Below are positions 7,875-15,483 of a stretch of DNA of 21,917 bases, in pieces. This DNA is from an uncultured Pseudomonadota bacterium. GTDB taxonomy: Bacteria > Pseudomonadota > Gammaproteobacteria > Burkholderiales > Burkholderiaceae. Every line of letters begins with the position of its first letter. Within the stretch, counting starts at the first letter, position 1. The stretch is taken from contig CAMLIZ010000070.1 of NCBI GenBank assembly GCA_946480245.1, forward strand, positions 1 through 21,917, in the 5' to 3' direction. Made by a program: the position numbers and the translations under genes. The notes under the pieces are model-generated. The model was given only the letters and a program-made list of their open reading frames with translations. It was not told the DNA's origin and searched no databases.

Positions 7875-9164
7875 TCATTCGGGCAACAGGCGGCGCAGGT
7901 CGTTGGCCTGCGCGGGCGTCACGGGCGTGCCGCTGTTGCTCCAGGCCACGCGGATGTAGGTGACCACGGCCGCCACCTGAGCGTCGTCGAGCACGTGCGA
8001 GAACGGTGGCATTCCATAGGGCCGCGGGTTCTTGCTCGTGCCCGGCGCATAGCCGCCGTTGAGCACCATGCGGATCGAGTTGACCGGCGAGGCCATCGTG
8101 ATCGACTGGTTGCCGGCCAGCGGTGGAAAGGCCGGCGGCTGGCCCTTGCCTTCGTCGCCGTGGCACACCGCGCACTGGCCTTCGTACACCTTGCGCCCGA
8201 GCTCCATCACCGCCGGGTCCACCAGCCGCGCCTGGCTGGTGGGCGGCGGCTCCGCGCCGCGCTGCGGCAGCGCGCGCAGGTACACCGCCATCGCGCGCGC
8301 GTCCTCGTCGCTCAGGTACTGCAGGCTGTTGTAGACCACCTCGGCCATCGGGCCGTACACGGTGGCGCGGTGCGACACGCCCACCTGCAGCAGGTCGGCG
8401 ATGTCCTTGATCTCCCAGTTGCCCAGGCCCGCCTCCCGGTTGGAGGTGAGCGAGGGCGCGTACCAGTTCTGGTTGGGGATCATGCCGCCCTCGAAGGCCC
8501 TGGATTCGCTGGAGCCGCCGAGCGCGTTGATCGCGGTGTGGCACATCGCGCAGTGGCCCAGGCCCTGCACCAGGTAGGCACCACGGTTCCACTCGTCCGA
8601 TTGCGCAGGGTCGCGCACGTACTCGCCTTCCTTGAAGTACAGGGTGCGCCAGCCCAGCAGCAGGTCGCGGTTGTTGAACGGAAAGCGCAGCTCGTGCGGC
8701 CGGTTCTTGCGATGCACGGGCGGCACCGACATCAGGTAGGCGTAGATGGCATCCGAGTCGGCGCGTGTCACCCGCGTGTAGGAGGCGAACGGCATCGCCG
8801 GGTAGAGCAGCGCCCCGTCGCGTGACACGCCGGTGTGCATCATCCGGTAGAAGTCGTCGGCACTCCACTGGCCGATGCCGGTCTCGTCGTCGGGCGTGAT
8901 GTTGGGAACGAAGAGGTTGCCGAACGGCGTGGGCATCGCGCGGCCGCCCGCAAACTGCGTGTCGCCGGGCCGCGTGTGGCAGGCCACGCAGTCGCCGGCG
9001 CGTGCGAGGTATTCGCCGCGCTCGATCAGCTTCGTGGTGGCATTGGCCGCATGCGGCTGACCCGGCGCCAGCTCGCGCGGCCGCAGTTGATACGCCACCA
9101 CGGCCACCGCGACCAGCAGCAAGGCCAGCAGCACGACGAGGGCCAGGCGCAGCGGGCGTGTCAT
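7875..9164 (-). CDS. Triheme membrane-anchored cytochrome c (dehydrogenase cytochrome-subunit type)
   Basis: This 429-residue protein has an N-terminal membrane anchor (about 6-26) and three heme-binding motifs: CVACH (C59, C62, H63), CAMCH (C205, C208, H209) and CAVCH (C331, C334, H335). Three cytochrome domains in this arrangement, with phrases such as RGEYLARAGDCVACHT and GGRAMPTPFG, are typical of the cytochrome subunit of membrane alcohol, aldehyde or gluconate dehydrogenases. No flavin, quinoprotein or molybdenum dehydrogenase lies beside it. Here it is embedded in an oxidase operon, 9 nt upstream of the small subunit and overlapping the preceding cytochrome gene by 4 nt. I infer that it carries electrons from quinol or an unlinked dehydrogenase towards the oxidase. 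Confidence 0.9.
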   Translation of the reverse strand: MTRPLRLALVVLLALLLVAVAVVAYQLRPRELAPGQPHAANATTKLIERGEYLARAGDCVACHTRPGDTQFAGGRAMPTPFGNLFVPNITPDDETGIGQWSADDFYRMMHTGVSRDGALLYPAMPFASYTRVTRADSDAIYAYLMSVPPVHRKNRPHELRFPFNNRDLLLGWRTLYFKEGEYVRDPAQSDEWNRGAYLVQGLGHCAMCHTAINALGGSSESRAFEGGMIPNQNWYAPSLTSNREAGLGNWEIKDIADLLQVGVSHRATVYGPMAEVVYNSLQYLSDEDARAMAVYLRALPQRGAEPPPTSQARLVDPAVMELGRKVYEGQCAVCHGDEGKGQPPAFPPLAGNQSITMASPVNSIRMVLNGGYAPGTSKNPRPYGMPPFSHVLDDAQVAAVVTYIRVAWSNSGTPVTPAQANDLRRLLPE

Positions 9165-9904
9165 GGAGCGGGGCGCTGGCTGCCGCAGGCCAGCGGCATG
9201 CGCACGTAGTTGGGCGACTCGGGCGAGGGATCGGCCGGCGGCGCTTGCCGCGCCAGCCATGCCGCCACGGCCGTGATGTCGGTGTCGGACAGGCGCGAGG
9301 CCACGCGCCGCATGCAGTCCGGCTCGGCGGCGTGGCGGTCGCCCACGCGCCAGCGGGTGAGCTGCGCCGCGATGTAGGTGGGGCGCAGGCCCACGAGTCC
9401 GGGAATGCCCGGGTTCATGCCGGTCAGGCCCACGCCATGGCAGGCCACGCAGGCTGGCACGCCGTGCTGCATGTCACCGTGCGTCACGATGGCCTGGCCG
9501 CGCGCCAGCGTGGCAGCGTCGGCCGGCGCCAGCTCATGCGCAGTAAACGCGGGTCGCTGCGCCGAGAAGTATTGCGCCATCTCGTGCAGGTAGGCATCGG
9601 GCAGGTAGGCCACCAGGTAGTTCATCGGCGGGTACCTGCGCGTGCCGTCGCGAAACGCCACGAGCTGGTTGTACAGATAACCGACCGGCTTACCGGCGAT
9701 GCGCGGGTAGTAGCCGTTGTTGGTGCCCTGGCCGCTCTGCCCATGGCAGGTGACGCAGCCCTGCGTGCGGGCCTCCATCGAGTCGAGCCGCTTGAACGCG
9801 GGCACGGCGTCGCCCTGCGCTGCGCATAGCGGCGGCGCGCAGGCGATCAGCGTGGCGAGGAAACCAAAGCGTAGCGAGCGGCAGGCGGGGCGGGGCAATG
9901 GCAC
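9161..9904 (-). CDS. Periplasmic diheme cytochrome c, c4-like; first gene of the oxidase operon
   Basis: This 247-residue protein has a signal peptide (about 1-29, ending CAPPLCAA) and two heme motifs, CVTCH (C50, C53, H54) and CVACH (C152, C155, H156). They lie in two half-domains with the cytochrome c4 features YPRIAGKP..YLYNQL and IPGLVGLRPTYIAAQL. It is probably a soluble or loosely attached periplasmic electron carrier. The start is a GTG at 9904 chosen to begin the signal peptide; the Shine-Dalgarno sequence is weak. Its TGA overlaps the ATG of the triheme cytochrome gene. Being first, it marks the operon promoter within 9905-10041, which is shared with the divergent copC. Confidence 0.88.
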   Translation of the reverse strand: MPLPRPACRSLRFGFLATLIACAPPLCAAQGDAVPAFKRLDSMEARTQGCVTCHGQSGQGTNNGYYPRIAGKPVGYLYNQLVAFRDGTRRYPPMNYLVAYLPDAYLHEMAQYFSAQRPAFTAHELAPADAATLARGQAIVTHGDMQHGVPACVACHGVGLTGMNPGIPGLVGLRPTYIAAQLTRWRVGDRHAAEPDCMRRVASRLSDTDITAVAAWLARQAPPADPSPESPNYVRMPLACGSQRPAP

Positions 9905-9978
9905 GGCGGCGAGTTGGCGTCAGCATCGTCGCCTGCGGCAAAGGCCGTGCCTCGCGCGACCGGCGACGCCAGGCGCGC

Positions 9979-10009
9979 TTGACCTTGTCACCGGGGAAAG
10001 GTTTATCGT
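9979..10009 (+). promoter_or_regulatory. Candidate promoter and palindrome in the oxidase/copC divergent region
   Basis: The 137-bp gap between the oxidase operon and copC holds TTGACC at 9979-9984 followed by an AT-richer stretch with TATCGT at 10004-10009, a weak -35/-10 pair with a 19-nt spacer. The -35 overlaps the short palindrome TGACCTTGTCA (9980-9990), a possible operator. I could not place a convincing minus-strand promoter. Confidence 0.3.
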
Positions 10010-10041
10010 GCGTGCTTCCTCCGCGCTCCCGACCCTTGACC

Positions 10042-10398
10042 ATGAAACCATTTACCCAGGCCATCGCCTGCGCATGCCTCCTCGGCCTGGCCGGTACCGC
10101 CATGGCGCACGCCCGGCTGCTCACGTCCGAACCGGCGGCCTCGTCGGCGGTGCCCGCGCCCGCGGCCCTGAAGCTGCACTACAACGAGGCGGTGGAAGCC
10201 GCGATGAGCAAGCTGCGGCTCACGGGCCCCGGCGGCGCAACGGTGGAGCTGGGCAAGCCCAGCGTGCCCGAAGGCGACCCGAAGACGCTGGTCTGCACGC
10301 TGCCCACGCTGCCGGCCGGGCCGTACCGGCTGCAGTGGTCCACCATGGGCCATGACGGGCACCACACGCAAGGTGAACTGCGCTTCACGGTGAAGTGA
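10042..10398 (+). CDS. copC: CopC-type periplasmic copper-binding protein
   Basis: This 118-residue protein has a signal peptide ending in AMA before His23, so the mature chain begins with histidine, as in CopC proteins whose amino-terminal histidine binds Cu(II). The rest is the CopC beta-sandwich: RLLTSEPA near the start, LHYNEAVE, LPAGPYRLQW, and the copper-site segment MGHDGHHTQGELRF with D105 and H107. There is no Met-rich Cu(I) loop, so it looks like a Cu(II)-only type. Its stop overlaps the copD start by 1 nt (TGATG). It is divergent from the copper-dependent oxidase, which suggests copper supply for CuA/CuB; general copper handling is the alternative. Confidence 0.9.
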   Translation: MKPFTQAIACACLLGLAGTAMAHARLLTSEPAASSAVPAPAALKLHYNEAVEAAMSKLRLTGPGGATVELGKPSVPEGDPKTLVCTLPTLPAGPYRLQWSTMGHDGHHTQGELRFTVK

Positions 10399-11333
10399 TG
10401 CCGCAGGGCGCGCTCAGCGTGCTGCAACTGGCCGACCTGGTGCTCGTCTACGCCGCCCTGGCGCTGGTGCTCGGCAGCCTGGCCGCGGCGCATTGGCTCG
10501 CCGCCGACGGCTCGGGCTGGGGCACGCGCACGCGCAGGCGCGCGCTGAGCACCCGACGTTGGGGGCTGGCGCTCGGTGCGGCGGCGCTTTGTGTGGGCCC
10601 GTGGCTGCAGGCCGCCGCGATGGGCGAGGTGCCGCTGCTGCAAGCCATGCCCACGCTCGCGGTGCTGCTGCGCGACACGCATTTCGGGCACGTGGGGCTG
10701 GCCGGCCTCGCTGCCTGGTGCGTCGTCGGCCTTGCCGGCGGGCGCAAAGCGGGCGTCGACGGTGCGCCACGCGTGCTCGTCGTGGCCGGCCTGTTGGTAT
10801 TCGCATGGAGCCGCAGCGCGGTGTCGCACGCCGCCGCCGAGGGGGATGACTCGCTCGAGGTGGCCGTCGACATGCTCCACGTGCTTGCCACCGCCCTGTG
10901 GGTGGGCGTGGTGTGGATCGGGGCGCGCCTTGCGCTGCCTTCCATTCAGGCCTCCATGCAGGATCGGGCCGGTGCTTCAGGGTGGCTGGCGTCGCTCAGC
11001 GTCACCGCCACGGCTGCGCTGGCCGTGGTGTTGGCGACCGGCGCGTTCAAGGTCTGGCGTGTGGCCGCGAGCGGCGCGCCATTGCTCGGGTCGGCCTATG
11101 GCAGCACGCTGTGGATCAAGCTGGCGCTGGTGGCGGCAGCCGTTGCCTTGGGCGGCTTCAACCGTTTCCGGGTGTTGCCCGGCTTGCTGGCCGAGCTGCA
11201 TGAGGCCGCCGCGATGGGCTGCGGTCCAGCGCTGCGGCAGCGCCTGCTGGGGATCCTTCGGGCCGAGGCCATCGTGCTGTGCGCCGTGCTGGCGAGCGCT
11301 GCGCTTCTCGCCAGCCTGGAGCCGGCAGGCTAG
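10398..11333 (+). CDS. copD: CopD family copper-import/resistance membrane protein
   Basis: This 311-residue polytopic protein has about eight hydrophobic helices. The central region (SHAAAEGDDSLEVAVDMLHVLATALWVGVVWIG) and C-terminal region (LWIKLALVAAAVALGGFNRFRVLPGL) are characteristic of the CopD domain. In CopCD systems CopD is thought to move copper delivered by CopC across the inner membrane. Conserved-looking histidines sit in HVLATALWVG and SHAAAEG. It is translationally coupled to copC. A short imperfect hairpin (AGCCTG/CAGGCT, 11313-11331) overlaps its stop codon, without a T-tract. Confidence 0.88.
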   Translation: MPQGALSVLQLADLVLVYAALALVLGSLAAAHWLAADGSGWGTRTRRRALSTRRWGLALGAAALCVGPWLQAAAMGEVPLLQAMPTLAVLLRDTHFGHVGLAGLAAWCVVGLAGGRKAGVDGAPRVLVVAGLLVFAWSRSAVSHAAAEGDDSLEVAVDMLHVLATALWVGVVWIGARLALPSIQASMQDRAGASGWLASLSVTATAALAVVLATGAFKVWRVAASGAPLLGSAYGSTLWIKLALVAAAVALGGFNRFRVLPGLLAELHEAAAMGCGPALRQRLLGILRAEAIVLCAVLASAALLASLEPAG

Positions 11334-11349
11334 GGGCCGATGGCCTTGT

Positions 11350-11463
11350 TCAAGGAGCGACGCTTCTCATGAGACCGGCCGCTTCCTGTGCCACCGGGTT
11401 GAACACCGTGCCGCACTTCTTCACGTTGACGTGCAGCAGCGTGGGCGTGTGTGTGTCCGTCAT
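11350..11463 (-). CDS. Possible 37-residue protein at the end of the ars operon
   Basis: A short open frame on the minus strand begins at ATG 11463, 24 nt after the thioredoxin-like gene, and ends at TGA 11350. It has one cysteine (VKKCGTVFNP) and no clear domain. A weak AGGGC lies upstream. Its position in line with the ars genes and its sensible composition favour translation, but at this length chance cannot be excluded. It could also be the remnant of a longer gene. Confidence 0.35.
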   Translation of the reverse strand: MTDTHTPTLLHVNVKKCGTVFNPVAQEAAGLMRSVAP

Positions 11464-11487
11464 TAGGCTGCCCTGCACAGGCCTGCG

Positions 11488-11727
11488 TCAGCTTGCAGCC
11501 GCCAGCCACTGGTCGATCTTGTCGCCGCTGGGGATGCCGCCCGCGTGGACGACCTTGCCATCGACGACGACGCCGGGGGTGCTCATCACGCCGTAGGTCA
11601 TGATCTCTCGCACATCCTCGACCTTCTGCAGCGTGACGGGCACCCCACGTGCCTTGGCGGCCTCCTCGATCAGCTTGACCGTCGTCCTGCATTTGGCACA
11701 ACCTGTGCCCAGCACCTTGATGTCCAT
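11488..11727 (-). CDS. Small thioredoxin-fold redox protein (CxxC)
   Basis: This 79-residue protein has a thioredoxin-like fold of the 'redox-active disulfide protein 2' type. The active-site motif GCAKC is near the N-terminus (C10, C13) and the cis-proline region STPGVVVDGKV is in the second half. There is no signal peptide, so it is cytoplasmic. GGAGG lies 5 nt before the ATG. Such proteins are commonly found beside DUF318/ArsP-type permeases, as here (24-nt gap). A role in thiol chemistry, or in handing a metalloid or metal to the permease, is inferred from that association. Confidence 0.9.
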   Translation of the reverse strand: MDIKVLGTGCAKCRTTVKLIEEAAKARGVPVTLQKVEDVREIMTYGVMSTPGVVVDGKVVHAGGIPSGDKIDQWLAAAS

Positions 11728-11751
11728 GGAGTCCTCCGTTGGGTGAGGTGC

Positions 11752-12801
11752 CTACAGCACCGCGTTGAAGACGAAGCCAACCAGCAGGATGCCCGCGGCA
11801 ACGATGCTGGCGAAGGTGACGATCAACGGCAGCTTGAGCACCTTGCGCAGGATCACCATCTCCGGCAGCGACAGCGCGATCACGCTCATCATGAAAGCGA
11901 GCACGGTCCCGAGCGCGGCGCCCTTGGCCAGCAGTGCCTGCACGATCGGTATCACGCCGGCGGCATTGCTGTACATGGGCACGCCGATCAGCACCGCCAG
12001 CGGTACCGACCACCACGCCTGCCTGCCCATGATCGATGCCATGAAGTCCTGCGGCACCCAGCCGTGGATGCCCGCGCCGATCGCGATGCCGGCGAGGATG
12101 TAGGGCCACACCTTGCCGACGATCTGCTGCACGCTCGCCAGGCCTGCGCCCACGCGGTCGGCCAGCGTCAGGCCGCCCGCGGCTTGCGGCGCCTGCATCC
12201 TGGGCATGTCACGCACCCAATCCTCCAGGAAGCGCTCCATGCGCAGCCGCCCGATGACCCATCCGGCCGCGATGGCGACGCCCAGGCCCAGCCCCATGTA
12301 CAGCAGCGCGATGCGCCAGCCGAAGAGGCCGAACAGCAGCGTCAACGCCACCTCGTTGACCATCGGTGCAGAGATCAGGAACGAGAAGGTCACGCCCAGC
12401 GGCACGCCGGCCTGCACGAAGCCGATGAACAGCGGCACCGCCGAGCATGAGCAAAAGGGCGTGACGATGCCCAGCCCTGCGGCCATCACGTTGGCCACCC
12501 CTTCGGTACGCCCGGCCAGCAGCGCGCGGGTGCGCTCCGGCGTGAAGTAGGAGTTCACCATGCCCATCACGAACACCACGGCGGTCAGCAGCAGCAACAC
12601 CTTGGGCGTGTCGTACAGGAAGAACTCGAGCGCCGAGCCGAGGTGGCTTGCGGGATCGACCGGCAGCAGGCGCACCAGCGCACCCGCCGCGGGCGCGAGC
12701 GACAGGTACAGCGCCAGCCACGCCGCGCCAGCGATCAACAGGAAGGTGCGCGGTTGCGCGTGGGGCAGCGCTCGCGCGCGATTCAGTGTGAGTTCAGACA
12801 T
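11752..12801 (-). CDS. arsP: ArsP/DUF318-type permease
   Basis: This 349-residue membrane protein has eight or more hydrophobic helices and the family signature TPFCSCSAVPLFIGF (residues 114-128), whose cysteine pair C117/C119 is characteristic of DUF318 permeases. Members include ArsP, which exports trivalent organoarsenicals, and others linked to copper or zinc. The second half repeats the pattern with GVPMYSNAAGVIPIVQALL. I chose the ATG at 12801 with GAGGG upstream; a GTG at 12813 would add four residues. It follows the ATP-grasp-like gene by 78 nt on the same strand, so it may belong to the ars transcript or have its own promoter. The arsenical substrate is inferred from neighbours. Confidence 0.85.
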   Translation of the reverse strand: MSELTLNRARALPHAQPRTFLLIAGAAWLALYLSLAPAAGALVRLLPVDPASHLGSALEFFLYDTPKVLLLLTAVVFVMGMVNSYFTPERTRALLAGRTEGVANVMAAGLGIVTPFCSCSAVPLFIGFVQAGVPLGVTFSFLISAPMVNEVALTLLFGLFGWRIALLYMGLGLGVAIAAGWVIGRLRMERFLEDWVRDMPRMQAPQAAGGLTLADRVGAGLASVQQIVGKVWPYILAGIAIGAGIHGWVPQDFMASIMGRQAWWSVPLAVLIGVPMYSNAAGVIPIVQALLAKGAALGTVLAFMMSVIALSLPEMVILRKVLKLPLIVTFASIVAAGILLVGFVFNAVL

Positions 12802-12879
12802 GGTGTGTTGCACCCTCTCCCTCTATCAGACCGCTGCCCGCGGCGGGCGCGGTTGACGGCGCTCAACCGCGTGCCGGTT

Positions 12880-14262
12880 TCACACCGAGCACCCGCGCCC
12901 GCCCGGGCTCCCGCACTGCGGCAGCGGTTGACCCGATGCATCCAGGCAGGCATCGGGCGCCTCGTACACCGGCGCGAAGCCGCCGCCCGGCGTGCGGAAA
13001 TTGGTGGTCTGGCCTTGGTAGAGGCGGGCGGCGCTCCACTGCACCTGGCCTTCGTACACGTATTCCCGCAGGTCGAACTTCATCACCTGCGGCGCGCTGC
13101 CGTCGGACAGCGCGCGCTCGCCGGGCGGCACCAGCGCCTGCGCGACGTAGCCGCCGGCCAGGATCTCCTGCCAAACGCGTTGCGTGAGCTTGTCGCCGCG
13201 ATAAGCAGCCCGGCTGCCGAAGCCGGCGAAGGGCTTGAAGAACAGCCGCTTGCGCCCGGCCCACAGACGCTCGGCGTTGCCCGGGTCCACGATCTCGGTG
13301 CGCGGAATGCCTTGCAGCAGCAGCGCCTGCGTGGCAGCCGGCACGCCCAGGCCTTGCAGTTGCACGGCGTCGGTGAGCAACGCGAGGTTGCGCTTGTCGG
13401 CGTACAGGGCATGGGCCCGCGGATGCGGCGTGACCACCGCCGCCTGCTGCAGATACGCGTCGCGCAGGGCGGCGTTCGCGGCGGCTTCGAAGTAGAAGTC
13501 GGTGAGCCGGTTGTAGACCAGGTCGATCGGCTGTTCGCCGCAGTGCAGCCGGCCCTCGCGCATTTCGAGCTGCGACGGATCGGCGATCACCACCACCAGG
13601 CCGTGCGCCTCGAACAGCTGCTTGAACATCAGGAACTCGGCATAGAGGTACTGCGCCTCGGGCTGCTCGTCGACGATCGCGATGCTGCGCAGCGGCGCGG
13701 TTCGGCCGCTGGCCGCCCATTCGCGCCGGAACATCGCCACGATGCGGGCCTCGAAGGCCTCGCCGAGCGCAGCCGGCGGCAGCAGGCGCTCGATCGGCGG
13801 GCAGCAGGCCCGCTGCGCGCGTGCCAGCAATGCGTTGAGCATCGCGCCGCCGGCGTTGGTGTTGATCTCGATGAGGCCAAGGCCGGCCCCGGTGGCGTGG
13901 AAGTCGTAGCCGAAGAAGGCGCCGTGCGCTCCGGGGTCGTGGCCAGCGATGAGCGGCGACCGTGCCAGCACCTGCTCGCGGTAGGCGGGCAGGGCCACCA
14001 CCGACTCGATGGCGGCGATCAGCGCCGCCATGCGGGCGTGCTGGGCCGGCGACACGAACACCGGCAACGCCGCAAACACATACGGACAGCGCTGCTGCAG
14101 CAAGGCATGGATCTGCGGCCCGGCGCCGCTCTCGAGCGCCTGCTTCAACGCCACAGCATCGAGGCCCACGCAGAAGCATTCGGCGTTCAGGCGCTCGCTG
14201 CTCAGCGCGGCGGTTGCGACGTCGGTCTCCGGTCTGGCAGCCAGGTGCAAGGGAAGGTTCAC
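12880..14262 (-). CDS. Circularly permuted ATP-grasp-like ligase in the ars operon
   Basis: This 460-residue cytoplasmic protein looks like a carboxylate-amine/thiol ligase of the circularly permuted ATP-grasp type. In order: GYDFH with a following IEINTNAGG (residues 118-139), resembling the R/DxH...ExN metal-ATP segment; IAIVDEQ...YLYAEFLMFKQLFEAHG (195-221); PIDLVYNRLTDFYFE (245-259); the lysine-bearing DKRNLALL (K290); the glycine-rich loop FFKPFAGFGSR (341-351); and MKFDLREYVYEG (394-405). It has nine cysteines, including C29/C31, adjacent C153/C154 and two near the C-terminus (C450, C458), which may matter for arsenite or thiol chemistry. The GTG start overlaps the MFS stop (GTGA), so the two are translationally coupled. 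Family assignment is by pattern only; the reaction and product are unknown. Coupling arsenic to a peptide or amino acid is a hypothesis. Confidence 0.72.
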   Translation of the reverse strand: MNLPLHLAARPETDVATAALSSERLNAECFCVGLDAVALKQALESGAGPQIHALLQQRCPYVFAALPVFVSPAQHARMAALIAAIESVVALPAYREQVLARSPLIAGHDPGAHGAFFGYDFHATGAGLGLIEINTNAGGAMLNALLARAQRACCPPIERLLPPAALGEAFEARIVAMFRREWAASGRTAPLRSIAIVDEQPEAQYLYAEFLMFKQLFEAHGLVVVIADPSQLEMREGRLHCGEQPIDLVYNRLTDFYFEAAANAALRDAYLQQAAVVTPHPRAHALYADKRNLALLTDAVQLQGLGVPAATQALLLQGIPRTEIVDPGNAERLWAGRKRLFFKPFAGFGSRAAYRGDKLTQRVWQEILAGGYVAQALVPPGERALSDGSAPQVMKFDLREYVYEGQVQWSAARLYQGQTTNFRTPGGGFAPVYEAPDACLDASGQPLPQCGSPGGRGCSV

Positions 14263-15476
14263 GAGCGCTCCACGGCAGAAGGTAGAGGTTGGTCGATCGC
14301 AGCCGGCGGGGGCTTGACTTCGCGCAGCCCCAGCAGCGCCAGCAGACCGGCAACGCCCACACCACCGGACAGCCACAGCGCGCCCGCGCCCCAGCGGTCG
14401 ATCGCCAGGCCGAAGGCGAACGGCGCGGCCGCCTGCGCCACGCGCGCCGGGAACATCAACCAGCCCTGGCGCGCGCCATACCGGCCGGCGCCGAACAGCG
14501 CGAGCGGCAGCGTGCCCTTGGCGATGGTGAGGATGCCGTTGCCGGCGCCATGCAGCACCGCGAACAGCGCCGCCACGGGTGCGCCGAAGGCCAGCAGCGC
14601 CAGCGCACCAAGCGGATGCATCAGCGCCGCCAGCCGGGCCGACAGCAACGGATGCAGGCGGCGCAGCAGGCCGTATTCCATCAGGCGCGCGCCGACTTGC
14701 GCAGGGCCGATCAAGGTGCCGGCCGCCACCGCGGCGGCCAGCGTGGCGCCGGCCGCCTGCAGCAGGCGCGGCAGGTGCGCGGCCATTGCGGTGCTGATGA
14801 ACCAGGTGGCGGCGAACACGAGGGCCAGCAGCGCGCCGTCGCGCCGTCGCGGGGGCTGCGCGGCGATGGCGGGCTCTCCATCGCCCGCGGTGACCGCCGC
14901 CGGTGCTGCCGCGGGCGCCGCCGGCAGCAGCGCGTTCAGCGGCAGCCCGAGCAGCAGGTGCAAACCCGCCCACGCGAAGCATGCGCCGCGCCATCCCCAT
15001 CGCGTCTCCAGCCAGGCCGACAGCGGCCAGCCCACGGTGCTGGCGAAGCCCGCGATCAGCGTGATGCCGGTGATCGGCGTGCGCGCCTCATGCCGGTACA
15101 GCCGCACCAGCGCCGCGAACGCCGCTTCGTAGAGCCCGCTGCCCATGGCCACGCCAAGCAATGCCCAGGCCGTGAACAGGCCGCGCAGCCCGCTGGTAGC
15201 GCCGAGCGCAGCGAGCCCGGCAGCGAACAGCAGGCTGGTGCCCATCAGCACGGGGCGGCCACCCCAATGGTCGATCGCGCGCCCGGAGCCGGGGCCGACG
15301 AAGGCCGACACCACCATCGCAAGCGAGAACGCAGCGAACACCGTGGCTGGCGCGATGCCGAGCTCGCGCGCCATCGGCACCGCCAGCATCGCCGGCAGGT
15401 AGTACGACGACGCCCAGGCCAGCATCTGCGCCGTGCCGAGCGCGGCGACCACCGGTGTGCGTGCGCTGATCCGCAT
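14259..15476 (-). CDS. MFS transporter in the ars operon
   Basis: This 405-residue protein has the 12-helix major facilitator pattern with an Ala/Pro-rich central loop (about 190-217). The motif-A-like GPGSGRAIDHWGGRPVL follows helix 2, and RYGARQGWLMFPARVAQAAAPFAFG lies in the second half. It begins 7 nt after the acr3 stop and overlaps the ATP-grasp-like gene by 4 nt. Its place between the arsenite pump and a ligase suggests that it exports the ligase's product, by analogy with ArsJ, an MFS protein that exports a GAPDH-made arseno-organic compound. It does not sit beside a GAPDH gene here. Direct arsenite export or an unrelated substrate remain possible. Confidence 0.87.
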   Translation of the reverse strand: MRISARTPVVAALGTAQMLAWASSYYLPAMLAVPMARELGIAPATVFAAFSLAMVVSAFVGPGSGRAIDHWGGRPVLMGTSLLFAAGLAALGATSGLRGLFTAWALLGVAMGSGLYEAAFAALVRLYRHEARTPITGITLIAGFASTVGWPLSAWLETRWGWRGACFAWAGLHLLLGLPLNALLPAAPAAAPAAVTAGDGEPAIAAQPPRRRDGALLALVFAATWFISTAMAAHLPRLLQAAGATLAAAVAAGTLIGPAQVGARLMEYGLLRRLHPLLSARLAALMHPLGALALLAFGAPVAALFAVLHGAGNGILTIAKGTLPLALFGAGRYGARQGWLMFPARVAQAAAPFAFGLAIDRWGAGALWLSGGVGVAGLLALLGLREVKPPPAAIDQPLPSAVERS

Positions 15477-15483
15477 GGCACGT

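Noticed and set aside
11313..11331. Hairpin at the end of copD as an intrinsic terminator
   Set aside because: Only a 6-bp stem with a 7-nt loop and no T-tract; too weak to call on its own.
11330..12109. 259-codon minus-strand open frame over arsP and the thioredoxin gene
   Set aside because: Out of frame with both and without protein-like composition.
12643..15132. 829-codon plus-strand open frame across the ligase and MFS genes
   Set aside because: Arg/Ala/Gln-rich shadow that spans two well-formed minus-strand genes and the gap beside them; no domain pattern.
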